Origin: Cinnamomum chago
Lineage: Eukaryota; Streptophyta; Magnoliopsida; Laurales; Lauraceae
NCBI GenBank assembly: GCA_038049695.1
Contig: CP142454.1
Location: 87,628,501 to 87,692,500, forward strand
Length of the DNA: 64,000 nt
Direction: 5' to 3'
Shown here in pieces: positions 1 to 10,936 of this stretch. The notes below the pieces were generated by a model, which saw only the letters and a list, made by a program, of their open reading frames with translations, ran no database searches and was not told the origin of the DNA. Position 1 is the stretch's first letter, and each line of letters starts with the position of its first letter. The position numbers and the translations under genes were made by a program.

Positions 1-960
1 TGATGCAAAAAGATCAGTCTTAAGTCGTAACCCAGACTCTAGACTCAAATCAATCAGGCTTGATTTGGTTCAATCAGATCCAGTTTGCGGATCTTGTTGA
101 AGAAATCTAGTCACACCAAGATTGAATACCATGCTACATAAAAGAAAGAAAGTAAAAGAAAAAGAAAAAAAAAGTGTAACTGGATAGTTTTGCAAAGAAA
201 GTCATATGTTTCACACCCTGATAATTTACTCCAAAATGTAAGTTCTCATGCTTAATCAAGGAAAACCAATAGCTTTAACTCCAATCATGTGATGCACTCA
301 GTATCCAAGCACCTAACCCACCGTCCAACATTATTGATGACCAGCTCTATGAGAAAGTGAAGGCAGCTATAGCTATGAATAATTCTAGTTTATGAAACAA
401 TTCCAGTGTAGCACCACTGGTTGCAATATACTGACAGGTGTTGCACTGAAAAGGAGATACTGACAAGTGGTGCACTAAAAAAGGAACCTTTTAATGACAT
501 AAACTAATAGCACATCAATCACCAAAAAGCTACAGGGGGAATCACGCTTATTTAAGCTCCAATCGGGTGTTCAAACTTGAAGCAACAGCTTAGAGGTCAT
601 TCAAGAGTACAACCACCATACCAGTTTCAGCCCCTAACATTGGATGCCCAATGAATTAAAAAAAAAAAGGCATTGTTTTATCCACAATCAAGAGCCTGAA
701 AAGAATAGGAAACCAGTTTCTTGTTGAGTCCAAGCTTCAAAATCCACCTGCTGATGAATCGATGAGCTGGGGTGCAAACTGACCCAAAAGAGAGTTGCAA
801 TAACGAGAGGAAACTAGAGATTAGCCCTGCACAAAGGCCTGTTTTGGAACAAATGAAAGGGTTTATTGCAGAAACCAAATAATATTGCAATAACTTCTAA
901 AACTAACAATTATCGAACCCATTGCACATTATTTGTACGAGAAACCTCCACAGAACACCA
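1..960. other. Gene-free stretch
   Basis: No convincing coding region, RNA gene or complete transposon is visible. The sequence is AT-rich with short A runs. It may be intron or 3' sequence of the RINGv gene at 4617-5542, which is transcribed towards it, but I could not find a matching exon. Confidence 0.4.
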
Positions 961-967
961 GTGCTAA

Positions 968-1229
968 CGATAAGGTGAGCACACCGTGTGCCTAAAAACC
1001 TAGTGGAGCCCACCTTATGATCCATTCAAGTGAACCATAAAACAAGACACCCCTAACCGTCACTGATCCTGGGTCTGCACCCATCTGAATGGACTAGACT
1101 AATGGATCGACTACGTACTTGTTTTGGACGGTAAAAACTTATCGTCCATTGATCAAGTCGTTAGGATGATGACTTGAGCCTCCGGCACCATACACAGGGG
1201 AACAAAGTGCGCTCACCTTATTCACATCG
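968..1229. mobile_element. Candidate MITE with terminal inverted repeats
   Basis: The left end reads CGATAAGGTGAGCACAC and the reverse complement of the right end reads CGATGTGAATAAGGTGAGCG, giving imperfect inverted ends that share ATAAGGTGAGC. Both ends are bordered by GTGCTAA (961-967 and 1230-1236), a possible 7-bp target duplication. There is no coding capacity. Superfamily is uncertain (hAT- or Mutator-like duplication size). Confidence 0.5.
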
Positions 1230-1249
1230 GTGCTAAGCAGAGAAAGAGG

Positions 1250-1285
1250 GAGGAGTGGGGGTGGGGGTGGGGGGGCGGGGGGGCT
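1250..1285. repeat. G-rich low-complexity tract
   Basis: A run of GGGGG blocks separated by single T, A or C bases. It meets the simple pattern of a G-quadruplex-forming sequence. Confidence 0.7.
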
Positions 1286-1491
1286 TATTTATATGTTACG
1301 ATAGATATAAAACCCAAAGTAAAATGCTAATCCATTGGCATAATCATAATATAATCTTAGCCATGAAATATAAGAAGCTTACTAAGATTAGAACCTAATC
1401 TACTTTAAACAAGAGAACAGAGAATGATTTAATGGAAAAGGGAAATCATCCCTTGCTTGGGGATGTGTAGATGAGTGAAGAGGTCAAGCAT

Positions 1492-3526
1492 TGATAAGTC
1501 TACAAAATTGTAGCTTTCATTCATCATTTTATATGCATTTGTGTACTTAATTACGTTAGTTGCATAGAATTATACTTAATTTCATGATTTCATGCATTTG
1601 AGCATCAAAGTTGGAATCTTCGTCAAATTTGGTCAAAATTCATTACATTGCATGACTTTTGTGAAATTAGGGATTTTCATCTCACTCATCACCCAAAAAT
1701 TAGTTTTTTTTAGCTTCACTAATGCATACCTGCTAATTCTGACACCATGTGTTATTTTTGGAAAGTTGGGTATTTTTGGTGCATTAAATAGGCATGTAGG
1801 GTCCCCTGCATAGTCCATCTAGATTCCTCACACTTGATTATTATTGACATTATTTAATTTTATTTATGTAAGAGAAATCAAGAGTGGGATCTGGTGAAAC
1901 TTGAGAGAGATCAAAGGTGAGACATCCTTCATGGTGGGCCCACATATCTTGAGATCTTGGTGGAGTTGGAAAGATTGGAAATTCTCAAAGAGGAAAGAAG
2001 AAACTCAGATTTGGAAATATAGTGTTGACTTGCTAAATTTGGAAACCAAAATCAAGAAAGAGAGAAAATTAGAAACTTTGCAAGGGGAGTTAGCTAGTCA
2101 AAGTTGCAAGTGAGGAAGCATGCCAAATATGGGAAGAGAATCAAATAAGAAAGCAAAGAAAGAGTCCAAACATGCCTTGGACGTCCAACATGGGTCCCAC
2201 ACACCCTATTGCATGCCACACATAGAAGTTCCCTTAATTGCACAATTATTCTTGGATTTTTCAGGGGCAGCAAATTGAAATGGTCATAACTTTCACCCCG
2301 AGTGTCGGATTAGTGCAATCTACGTACCGTTGGAAAGATCTTTTCGAGTAAATATCCGTGGAGCCCAAGATGGGATAAATCGGAGCTATATTGAGGGAGA
2401 TACCTCGTGAAATTGGCTGTTATAATTCTATGCGGGAATTGCAAAAAGTTTATAAAATTGGCAACATGAGAGATGTTTGAGGAATTCAATTTGGCAAGAC
2501 TTGGAGCCCAAGAGACCACACTTAGTAACAAATCCTCTCCAATTCAAATTCTTTCCAAGTGTGAAGCCTAACTTGAGTCCTAAGCAAGAAATCTCTACAA
2601 ATAAGGAAACAAGTCTTAAAAGAGAGGAGATTCTTTGCTAAAAAGGAGGCATCAACAACTATAAAACCAACCCAAAAGGGGATAGAGAGGCATCTCACAT
2701 GCAACACTCCCTCTCTCCAATTCCCTTCTTTCTTTTCTTCCTTTCTTGTTTTCCATTAGTGTTTTTTATTTATTTTATTTTGGTAGCCTTGGGCCATGTC
2801 CAAGGATTTATTTTGAAGGAGAATTTTTGTGAAGGAGAAGTTGTAAATATGCAATTTTCAATGACAAATCAAGAAGCATTCTTTGCAATGGCGGGCTAAT
2901 TTTCTTGATTAAAGCTATGGATGAAGGTAAGAAACTTCTTTTTATTTGTTTAGTAATTCTAATTTGTGTTAGGCGGCTTGTCTTCGTGCCCTAGGCAAAT
3001 CTCCATTTTTTATTTTTAAAAATAAAAATTGATTTTGAACTACTGATGCTTAGGTTTGATAGGTCATGCTTAGGATTTAGATCTTTTGATGGTTTATGCT
3101 TACTTTTGATGGGTAGTTCTTAAATTATTTTTATTCTTTTATGAGATGAAGGAAGTCTTGAGTTTTGAGTTTTTATGATTAAAAAGGGATTTTAAAAGTT
3201 AGATTTTTCAAATTAAAAACATTGATTTGTCTTTGATTTGAAGTAAAAATTGGAACAAATTAGGATTACTTGATAAATAATTTGTGGATGCTTATTGGAT
3301 TCCTATGCTCTAATTACTTTCATTAATTGGTAGATTTCAAATTTCTAAATTAGTTGATTGTTTTTATATCTAAATACTCAAAACTAACCTTAATTGTTAG
3401 TTAATTAGTTTTCTTAATTTAAAAGTTTCTTTAATTAGCTCCATGTGGGTTTGACCCGTTCTTGCCATTGTCTCATCTAGACACCCGTGCACTTACGGTA
3501 TTATATGATTGATATTGATCACATCA
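1492..3526. mobile_element. Probable solo LTR (about 2.0 kb)
   Basis: The stretch begins TGATAAGTC and ends ATCACATCA (TG...CA). It is flanked by AGCAT on the left (1487-1491) and GGCAT on the right (3527-3531), a 4 of 5 match to a target duplication. It is non-coding. It contains an LTR-like block around 2279-2343 (a CATAACTTT...CCGTTGGAAAGATC pattern) that also occurs in the chromovirus LTR at 55391. No internal retrotransposon domains lie next to it, hence solo LTR. Family not assigned. Confidence 0.6.
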
Positions 3527-3850
3527 GGCATTAGACCCCAATTTGCCAATGGTCACCCTGCTAACAGAATTAGAACCTTTGAGCCTACAATACTTTCCAA
3601 CCAAGAGCAGGGAAAAACTGTTACTGGCATACCTAACAGTATGTCACCCTGCTACAAAACAGATTGATGACTTTTGTACTATCACTTTTGTAGACATTAA
3701 CTACTGGGAATTTTGACTGTCCGCTTGCCTAGTGCTGCAGGTAACCGATGTAAATGTACTGCTGGAGAGGCAGGGCAAACTAGGATCCTGGTTGGAACAG
3801 GGAGGCATCAGCCATAGGAATCTTAGCAAAATTATTTATGAGGGAGGATT

Positions 3851-3930
3851 TGGGTGTGTGGGTGTGGGTGTGGGTGTGGGTGTGTGTGTGTGTGTGGGTG
3901 TGGTGGGGGGGGGGCAGGGCGGGGCGGGGG
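3851..3930. repeat. GGGTGT microsatellite and G-run
   Basis: Repeats of GGGTGT/GTGTGT run into a G8 tract and GGGGCGGGGGC. Simple sequence with G-quadruplex potential. Apparent ORFs across it on both strands are low-complexity artefacts. Confidence 0.85.
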
Positions 3931-4616
3931 CAGGGAACAAACAAACAGAATAAAAAAAGACTCTTTTTTTAATGATAAAAAAATTCAAGAGAGAGAGAGA
4001 GAGAAACTTATTGAGTGATAATCTCATATAAATGCTCGAGTCCTTTTTTAGTTATGATTGTAAACTTAAAAGTAAACAAATGGATCTTTAAGAAACATGC
4101 TACGAGACTGGAGATCTCTGATGAACTTGGTATTTACAATATGTTGTATGCTTGGGTTTCAGTGTTGCACCTCAACTGACGAGGTTGAATCCATAAAACA
4201 CTTCACAACAGCCCGATTACAAGTACAACTGGAGAAACAGCTCCCCCAATATCCGACCTCCAATTTAAGTCCAGAATTTCCTTGTTGACTGCATTTTGGA
4301 GTGGTTGAGACTATACGGTTATTTGCGATGGCGCCTCACATGAGGGCACATGCACCAACATCAATGACATCAAAACTGATACTCAATGATCAATACTGAT
4401 GCTGGAGGGCAAGGTTTTCCCTTTTTACTCTATTAAAAGCGGAAAATGGTCCCTTCATGGACACTAACAGAATCATTGTGTATAAGCCCTGCCTGAAAAT
4501 CAGTTCGCCTAGAAAGATCAATTCATGGTTTCAAAAATATCACAGAAGCTCAACATCAAGAGCATATCAAATCATTTAGTTCATTCCACGCATAAAAGAA
4601 AAGAATAAAGGATTAC

Positions 4617-5542
4617 CTGTTTCCCTTCAGCTTAAACCAAGTCTCAGCACAGTGTCGATGTGCAGTACCAAGTTCGTCCTTACAATCACAACCAAGCAGG
4701 ATCATATCTGAAGCATTCAGACCGCGATCAGAACTCAAATGACAGATCCTGCAAACCTTCTCGCCATCCCAACGCCCACTTTCCAATACACCTTCACAAT
4801 TCCCTCTCAGTAGATCGGGAACATCCGCTTTCATCTTGTCCACGGCGATCTTTTTACCCTCCAATACATCAGTCTTGGCTTTTGAAACCCTGTTCTTGCT
4901 GGCATTGCATTCTGTTTCTGTACATCTGACATCAATGACAGTCTCTGACGCTACAGAATTCGAAGAATTCCCACTATAGCCTCCCAAATCATTACCCTTT
5001 CCACCAAAACATCCTCTATCTGCACATCTTATCTCATATAAAGTTTCCAAACAGACTGAATTAGATGAATTTTCATTGCCTGCAGCATTGGATGCAGCCT
5101 GATCAGACGAATTGTCTCCTACTTTATTCAAATCCAAGTCTTTGCCAGTTACAGTCTCTGAGATGACCGGAATTGACGGTTTCTCAATCATTGTTCTCTC
5201 TGATGCCACCGGATTCAAAGAATTCCCACCAATATCAACCAAATCCTCATCCTTTTCAGCAGAACATATACTATGTACACATTTTATCTCATCTAAAGGT
5301 TCCAAACTATCTGAAAAAGATGATTTTTCATTACCTACTGCATCAGACGCGGACGAATTCTCTCTAACTTCAGCCAAATCCAAGTCTTTGCGAGTGCAAC
5401 ATCTACTTTCTATAGATCTAATCTCAATCACAGTCTCTGAGGTGGCTGCACTCGATGAATTCTCACTCCCTGCTGTCTCTGCTGCAACTAAATCCGGTGA
5501 ATCCTCTCTGGTAGCTTCTCGAGTGCGAATCTCTTCATTCAT
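4617..5542 (-). CDS. RINGv (RING-CH) zinc-finger protein, first coding exon
   Basis: Minus-strand exon of about 308 codons starting at the ATG at 5542 and ending at a clean 5' splice site (AAACAG|GTAATC, exon end 4617). The C-terminus from about residue 262 carries most of a RINGv domain: CRIC, a CDC pair, then HRHCAETWF. The final CxxC pair of the C4HC3 set must come from the next exon, which I could not find in 1-4610. RINGv proteins are mostly membrane-bound E3 ubiquitin ligases; the membrane segments would be in later exons. Residues about 25-200 form degenerate Ser/Asn-rich repeats of roughly 40 residues (GNENSS, SETVIEIR, KDLDL variants). The sequence around the zinc ligands resembles plant proteins such as At1g11020. 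The gene is incomplete here: either its next intron is over 4.6 kb, hosting the solo LTR at 1492-3526, or the gene is broken. Confidence 0.75.
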
Positions 5543-6550
5543 TTCGTCTTCACTCCTCTCTCAACACATTCAAAATCAGAATCAGAATCAGAAGAAGACC
5601 TTTGAATTTCAGTTTCAAAGACAAACTAACAGATCAGAAAGAGAAGGAAATCAATAATTACCGCAAACTTGCGACGACTACGATACAGATTCAAAATCAT
5701 CAATTCCTTCAACGACCACGAAAAGATCGGAACTTGCGAATCAGTTCTTGCGTTTTCCAAGCAATCTTTCCATTTCCAAGTCCGATTCTCTCAAACTCCA
5801 TCGCAGAAACCCTAATTTTCGAGAAAGGTCTATCTCTATCTTTCAAGCTATCACCTTCAACAAACATCGATCTTCGGTTCTCCGACAGCCAGAAAACAAG
5901 CAAACTTCATTCAGAGCTCGCTGTTCTGCTTCTGCAACGCGTTTCCCAGATCGAACGTTCGATCAACCCGGGATTTCTTCCAATTCCGCCAGAAAACCAG
6001 AAAATCTCATTCAGAGCTCGTTGTTCTTCATTTGCAAGGCATTTTCCCGATCAAAAGCTCGACCATCGCTGGATTTCTTCGGAATTCGCGCTCGATCGAA
6101 TAGAGAAGTTTATTTAAACATGAAATCAAATCAAATCAAAAGGCAAAAGCTTGAGATTCATTGCTTGGGAAAGAGATTGGGAATACAAAGACATGAATAA
6201 GTGAGCGGAAAGCAGGAGAAATATCTTTGCTTGGATTACAAGGCACCTGGGGGCAGCATCATTTTAAATGTATGGATAGGTCTGAAAACTGAATATATAT
6301 ATATATATACACACACATAAGTAGATTGAACTTCGAAGAAGTAGAAGGGTTTGTTTGTTGTGATTTTTAAGTCAAGCAAGGTTTTGTTAGTGTCCATGGA
6401 TAGGTCAATTTGGGGACTCAAGAGTCTAACTCTTGTTTAGTTACTAATTACTAGAGGATTCTAGGTAAGTTTAAGTTTAAATGATAATAGGTTTGCTTTG
6501 AGTTTGAAGCTACACTACCACACACAAAATTTACCCGGCTCACCCAAGGC
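5543..6550. other. 5' flank of the RINGv gene
   Basis: Upstream side of the minus-strand RINGv gene. It holds duplicated short blocks (a CATTCAGAGCTCG(C/T)TGTTCT block at about 5908 and 6009, and a CAGAAAA(C/A)CAG block), suggesting local tandem duplication. A short (AT)n/(AC)n microsatellite lies at 6293-6320. The open frames here overlap each other in several frames and look non-coding. Confidence 0.4.
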
Positions 6551-6559
6551 TGTTGAGCT

Positions 6560-6840
6560 TGTTTGGCAACTCTACTAGTAGAGTCAAGTAAAATAAAATC
6601 CATATTTTTCAAATAAAAAGTCATATCAAAAGTACTTTAATTCAAATTTCCCACCATATCTTTTAAGAAAAAGGTAAAAAAAAACAACTTCATTTCTCTA
6701 CTAATAAAAAAAACTCCACTTCCCAATACAAAAGGTCAAAAAGATTCTATCATAAACAATTAAAAATAAAATGTCAACATAACTCACTTATATTTTATTC
6801 TTTATTCAAAATAATCTTTACGCTCAATTCAATTAGTAAA
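6560..6840 (-). mobile_element. MITE family copy (43-kb family), minus orientation
   Basis: The reverse complement matches, with substitutions, the repeat seen at 16330-16560 and 43590-43912. Shared blocks include ATTTTATTTTTA, a TTTAGTGGAGAAA-like block and TACTTTTGATATGAC. It is non-coding. Ends are not precisely defined. Confidence 0.55.
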
Positions 6841-7777
6841 GCCCACAAATAGGTCCAGGATTTGTACGACTCAAAGGGTTTGGACACCCTTCATTAGCAG
6901 AAAAAAAATAATAATATAAGATTGCTCAGTTGGTTGACAACCCGGTCAGTTGACCTAGATGAATAGGAAATTCCACATTGGACCCAACCATAAGAATATA
7001 TTTTTTTATATTTTTTTTAAGTATTTGGGGTAGCATATATGGAAACAACACTGGCCCTAATAATTCATTTTTATCTCAAACTGATTAAAATAGCAGTTAT
7101 TGGCACAACTATGCATTAACCATCGTTGGAATGATCAAAGTCTCAAAAACATAAGATTATATTACATGTGCATGAGAGAGACAATAATGCTTAGATGCTT
7201 CCTATAAAATGGAATAGTTGTAAATTCACTAGAACACACTTTTATAGGTTGGGATGCCCCAACCTATTTGACCCTGGAGATGTTTTTATTTATTTTTTTA
7301 TTTGAGTGGGACTTGTACATTGAAGCATGGACTTTCACGTAGGATAATGGATTCTAATGAATAAGAAAAGGAAAAAGGTTAGCACCATCAACATAAATGG
7401 GATGTACATGGCCAACAAGCTCATGACTGATTAGTGTTGGCATTTTAATCTCAGAAATTGATCTCTAAATTCTCAAGTGAACATATCACTCTTGGGCCAG
7501 TAGGTAGGCTAACATGAGAGAAATAATAATAAAGGAAGGCACATGATGCCCAAATTTCCAGGAACTATCTGAGGAGTGTGGCCCTTAATTGGGGTCATCA
7601 TAACATGTATTGACCAGTGAAGGCTTGGACTAGTGAAGGCAAGAAAAAGATAATGGAAACACTAGCAACTTGCAAAGCAACTCAAATAAGAAAAGGATGC
7701 ACAATTTTGAATAAAGAAAAAAGGAGGGTAAAAAAAAAAGATGAGCACTTAGGAGAGACAGTTTTTTTGGTACTTTA

Positions 7778-8192
7778 GGGTCTGTTTGGGAAGGGGGGGA
7801 GGGGAAAGGAGGGAAAGTGGAGGGAAAGTGATTTTGGGGGGTGTTTGGGAAGGGGGGAGGGAAAATGGGGGAGGGAGAAATGGAGGGAAAAATGGTACTT
7901 TTTCTCTTAAAAATTTTCCCCCCAAAACAGGGGGGAAAATGAGGGGAAAGTGAGGATGGAGTGATGAAATGACTAAATTGCCCTTAGACTCTATTTGATT
8001 TTTTTTCAAATGCAAGGGTAAAATGGTCTTTATCTCTATACCTCATAAACAAACAAAATTATACTTTTTCACTTTCATTCCCTTTACTTTTTTACTTCCC
8101 AAATAAGAGGAGGAAAAAATTTTCCCTCCCCTCCCCTTCATTTTCCTTCCCCCTCAAATTTTCCCTCCTCCCCTCCCATCGCAAACGGACCC
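7778..8192. mobile_element. Tourist-like (PIF/Harbinger) MITE, 415 bp
   Basis: Inverted ends GGGTCTGTTTGGGAAGGGGG and, on the opposite strand, GGGTCCGTTTGCGATGGGAG. They are flanked by TTA on both sides (7775-7777 and 8193-8195), the target duplication typical of PIF/Harbinger. The left arm is almost pure purine (G/A) and the right arm almost pure pyrimidine. No transposase. The apparent minus-strand Pro-rich ORF across it is a composition artefact. Confidence 0.8.
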
Positions 8193-10936
8193 TTAAAGGG
8201 AACAAATCCCTTAAACCTTGAGTCTAAGGGCACAAACATTTCATATTGACGCCTAAGGTCACTCCAATTTTCTTTCTTTTTATATTTACTAGTTTATTTT
8301 TAACTCTCTTGCCCATAAACCTCAATATTGTGGCATGCTGGGATGTCATGCATATCATGTTATGTTACAGATGTTTGGCAAACAATCCTCCCTTCTCCTC
8401 CTTTCCATGATACCTCCTCCTGCTGCTACTCATGGTGAGAGTAGGTTTAGGTATAGTTTAAGATGATGGGCTCCTTCTTCCCATGTTGTTTCCTCCTCAT
8501 AGTTTAAAGGTTGATGATGATTGATGAAAGATGATGGGCTCCATTTACCTAAAGGTTGATGATGGTGACAGTAGGGTGATGACAATTGAGAGAGCCCCAT
8601 CTAGGAATGTCAATGGACCCCTGGTTCCCCACAGGTTTTGTGACCAGAACAATCTAGGTGCATGCAAAATAAAAGGCAAAGGTGACTGGAGCTGTGGAGG
8701 CATGTAAAAGTGAATTACATGAATGAAAAAAAATATGCACTCCCATGTCTTGTCGGTGCTCATGCATGCTTTCAGGTGACAAGAAACGTATGAGCTTATT
8801 ACATCAAGCATGGATTTTGCATGATAATGGTCGTTTAAATTATACGGATTTTGATCATACACTTGCCTTTCGATTTAGATATGCCCTCTCGCTCGCCAAA
8901 TTTCAAATAATCCCCAATAATGTCTTGTGCTTGTTGTAGGCATAAAAAAAAATGTATGAAATGCCCTTTGCTATTGGATATTGCAGAATGTGTGATTTTT
9001 AAAATAGAAACCTCTTATAGGAAAACTTTTGATGGATTTTAAGTGGGCCCTAGAAGGATTTGATCCATGATATTTATGAGACTTGAAGAGGAGATGCTAT
9101 GTTAGTAGTTATATATCAATGACCTCTCACAAGTAATCATGGTGGGGCCCACCATTCAAAGATGACATCTAAGCAAATGTTGGAAATGGTGTAATCTTTT
9201 ATATTACATTTAAAATCAAACTTCAAAAACTTTTGGATCCAAACCAATACAATACATACATTTGCTCCAATTTTATTTATACATCCCAACTTCTACAATG
9301 GAGTTTTTCAATGGATATATTGCTCTTATACTCTACTTTTTATTTTATGTATGAACCTTCTCATCTATTAATATATGGTATTTCTTACTGCCAATATATG
9401 AGATGTGTGTAGTTTTCCCTTCATTTTAGAGTTCAATAAATAAGGAGGGTTTTCAAAGGCAAACCTTATATGTGCTCATGTGGTCTAGCTCTTTTGGCCC
9501 ACTTGAATGGTTCCTGAAAGAGAATTGATGGAAAGGACTCTTTATGAATAATGTCGTACAAAAAATAACCCCCATTAGAGTGTCGTAGGCTTTTGACTTA
9601 ACATGAAATTTAAATATCTGCCCTACCCATTCCATTAGGATCTTTCCATCCCTCCTTTGTCAATTGAAGTTACAAAAAGTGCCTATCCCGATTTACAGCT
9701 ACGTAAATCAGGGAGTGGCACATACGAATACACTAACATTTTCATTAATTTTTATTAGTCACACCGGACCGACATAAATGGTCTCTAGTATCCTCTTCAG
9801 TGCCTGCTTTTTATCCATAATTGGTCCCCAGATACCAAAATGAATTTTAAAATTTTGTACTCTTTATAAGACCCCTTCAATCTACCACCATTGAATTTTG
9901 AAATTTTATACTTTTTTATAAGACCTATCTTCTTTTATTATCTCTTAAAACTGACCATTCACTTTGAATTCACTATACAGGTGAACTTTCAAACTGGCCA
10001 GCACTTTCCTCACATTAAATTCGGATATTTTTGTTTGCACGAGGGAAAGGGTGAAGCTGTTGTAAGCTTGATATACATTGTTACATTGTTTTCTATCAGC
10101 TTAATGTTTTACAATAAGCAGTTGTCAATATGGTATCAGAGTAGGAGTACACTATTTTCAATCAGCTTAAACTTTTATAATAAGTGGTTAGCTCAACACA
10201 GAAGGATTATTAAGGAGGCGAGTTGTGATTTGTGCATGATATGAGGTAAGGGTATAAAGGGCATAAAGTAGCATTGTTGATAGGACCATGCCTTTCCAAG
10301 GAGTTAGAATTGCTAGGGTGACTGCTTGGTATTCATTTTTCTTTTTCCCTTAATTCGATTTTCATTAATTGGGAGATTATTTAATCATCATTTTTTTATA
10401 TTAATCTTAGATTCAACTTTTTTTTTTAACCAAAGGTATCTCCTGCCCAACCCAGCCCAAGATCCTTTGGCCCTGAGCCCGAGGTACATTCGATTCTAAA
10501 CAACCGAGAACTAATCCCTCAAGACACATGCAAACCCTCCTTTCCACATGCACTAGGTAAAACTATGGGAAGTGACCAACGATTCATCATTTTTAAACAC
10601 TTACAGAAAGGAATTCCTAGGAATTCAATTGCATGAAATAAACAGGCCCTAAGCATCCAATATTGAAGTCAGTTATTAGATGATGGTCTAAGCTGTAACT
10701 CTTTTGAAACCACCAAAAAAGGAAGGTAATTGTATTTGTACATGTCAATGTTCATATATATATGGGCTAATACATTATCACTGTTAGCAAAAATTACCAA
10801 TAAATTGTATTTTATCATTGTATTGCCTCAGAGTATGCGATGTAATCACCTCCTTTCTCCCAGACGGCCATGAGGATTTTTGTTGGTTTCTATGTTGGAA
10901 GCTTAAGATTCAAAAATGTGAAAGGAAGAAATACCA
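8193..10936. other. Intergenic stretch with retrotransposon remnants
   Basis: No host gene seen. At 10131-10142 there is TGGTATCAGAGT, the primer-binding-site sequence complementary to initiator tRNA-Met. It is preceded by LTR-end-like sequence (ATCAGCTTAATGTTTTACAA), and a degenerate second copy of that block follows at about 10155-10200. This looks like the edge of a decayed LTR retrotransposon. A short TTCCTAGGAATTC block at about 10612 resembles the repeat at 35293-35601. Confidence 0.45.

Noticed and set aside
678..890. Minus-strand ORF considered as the missing RINGv exon
   Set aside because: No CEIC-type zinc ligand pair follows an acceptor in the right phase.
5112..5657. Plus-strand ORF of 181 codons
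   Set aside because: Antisense of the RINGv exon.
7749..8015. Pro/Phe-rich minus-strand ORF
   Set aside because: Composition artefact of the Tourist-like MITE arm.
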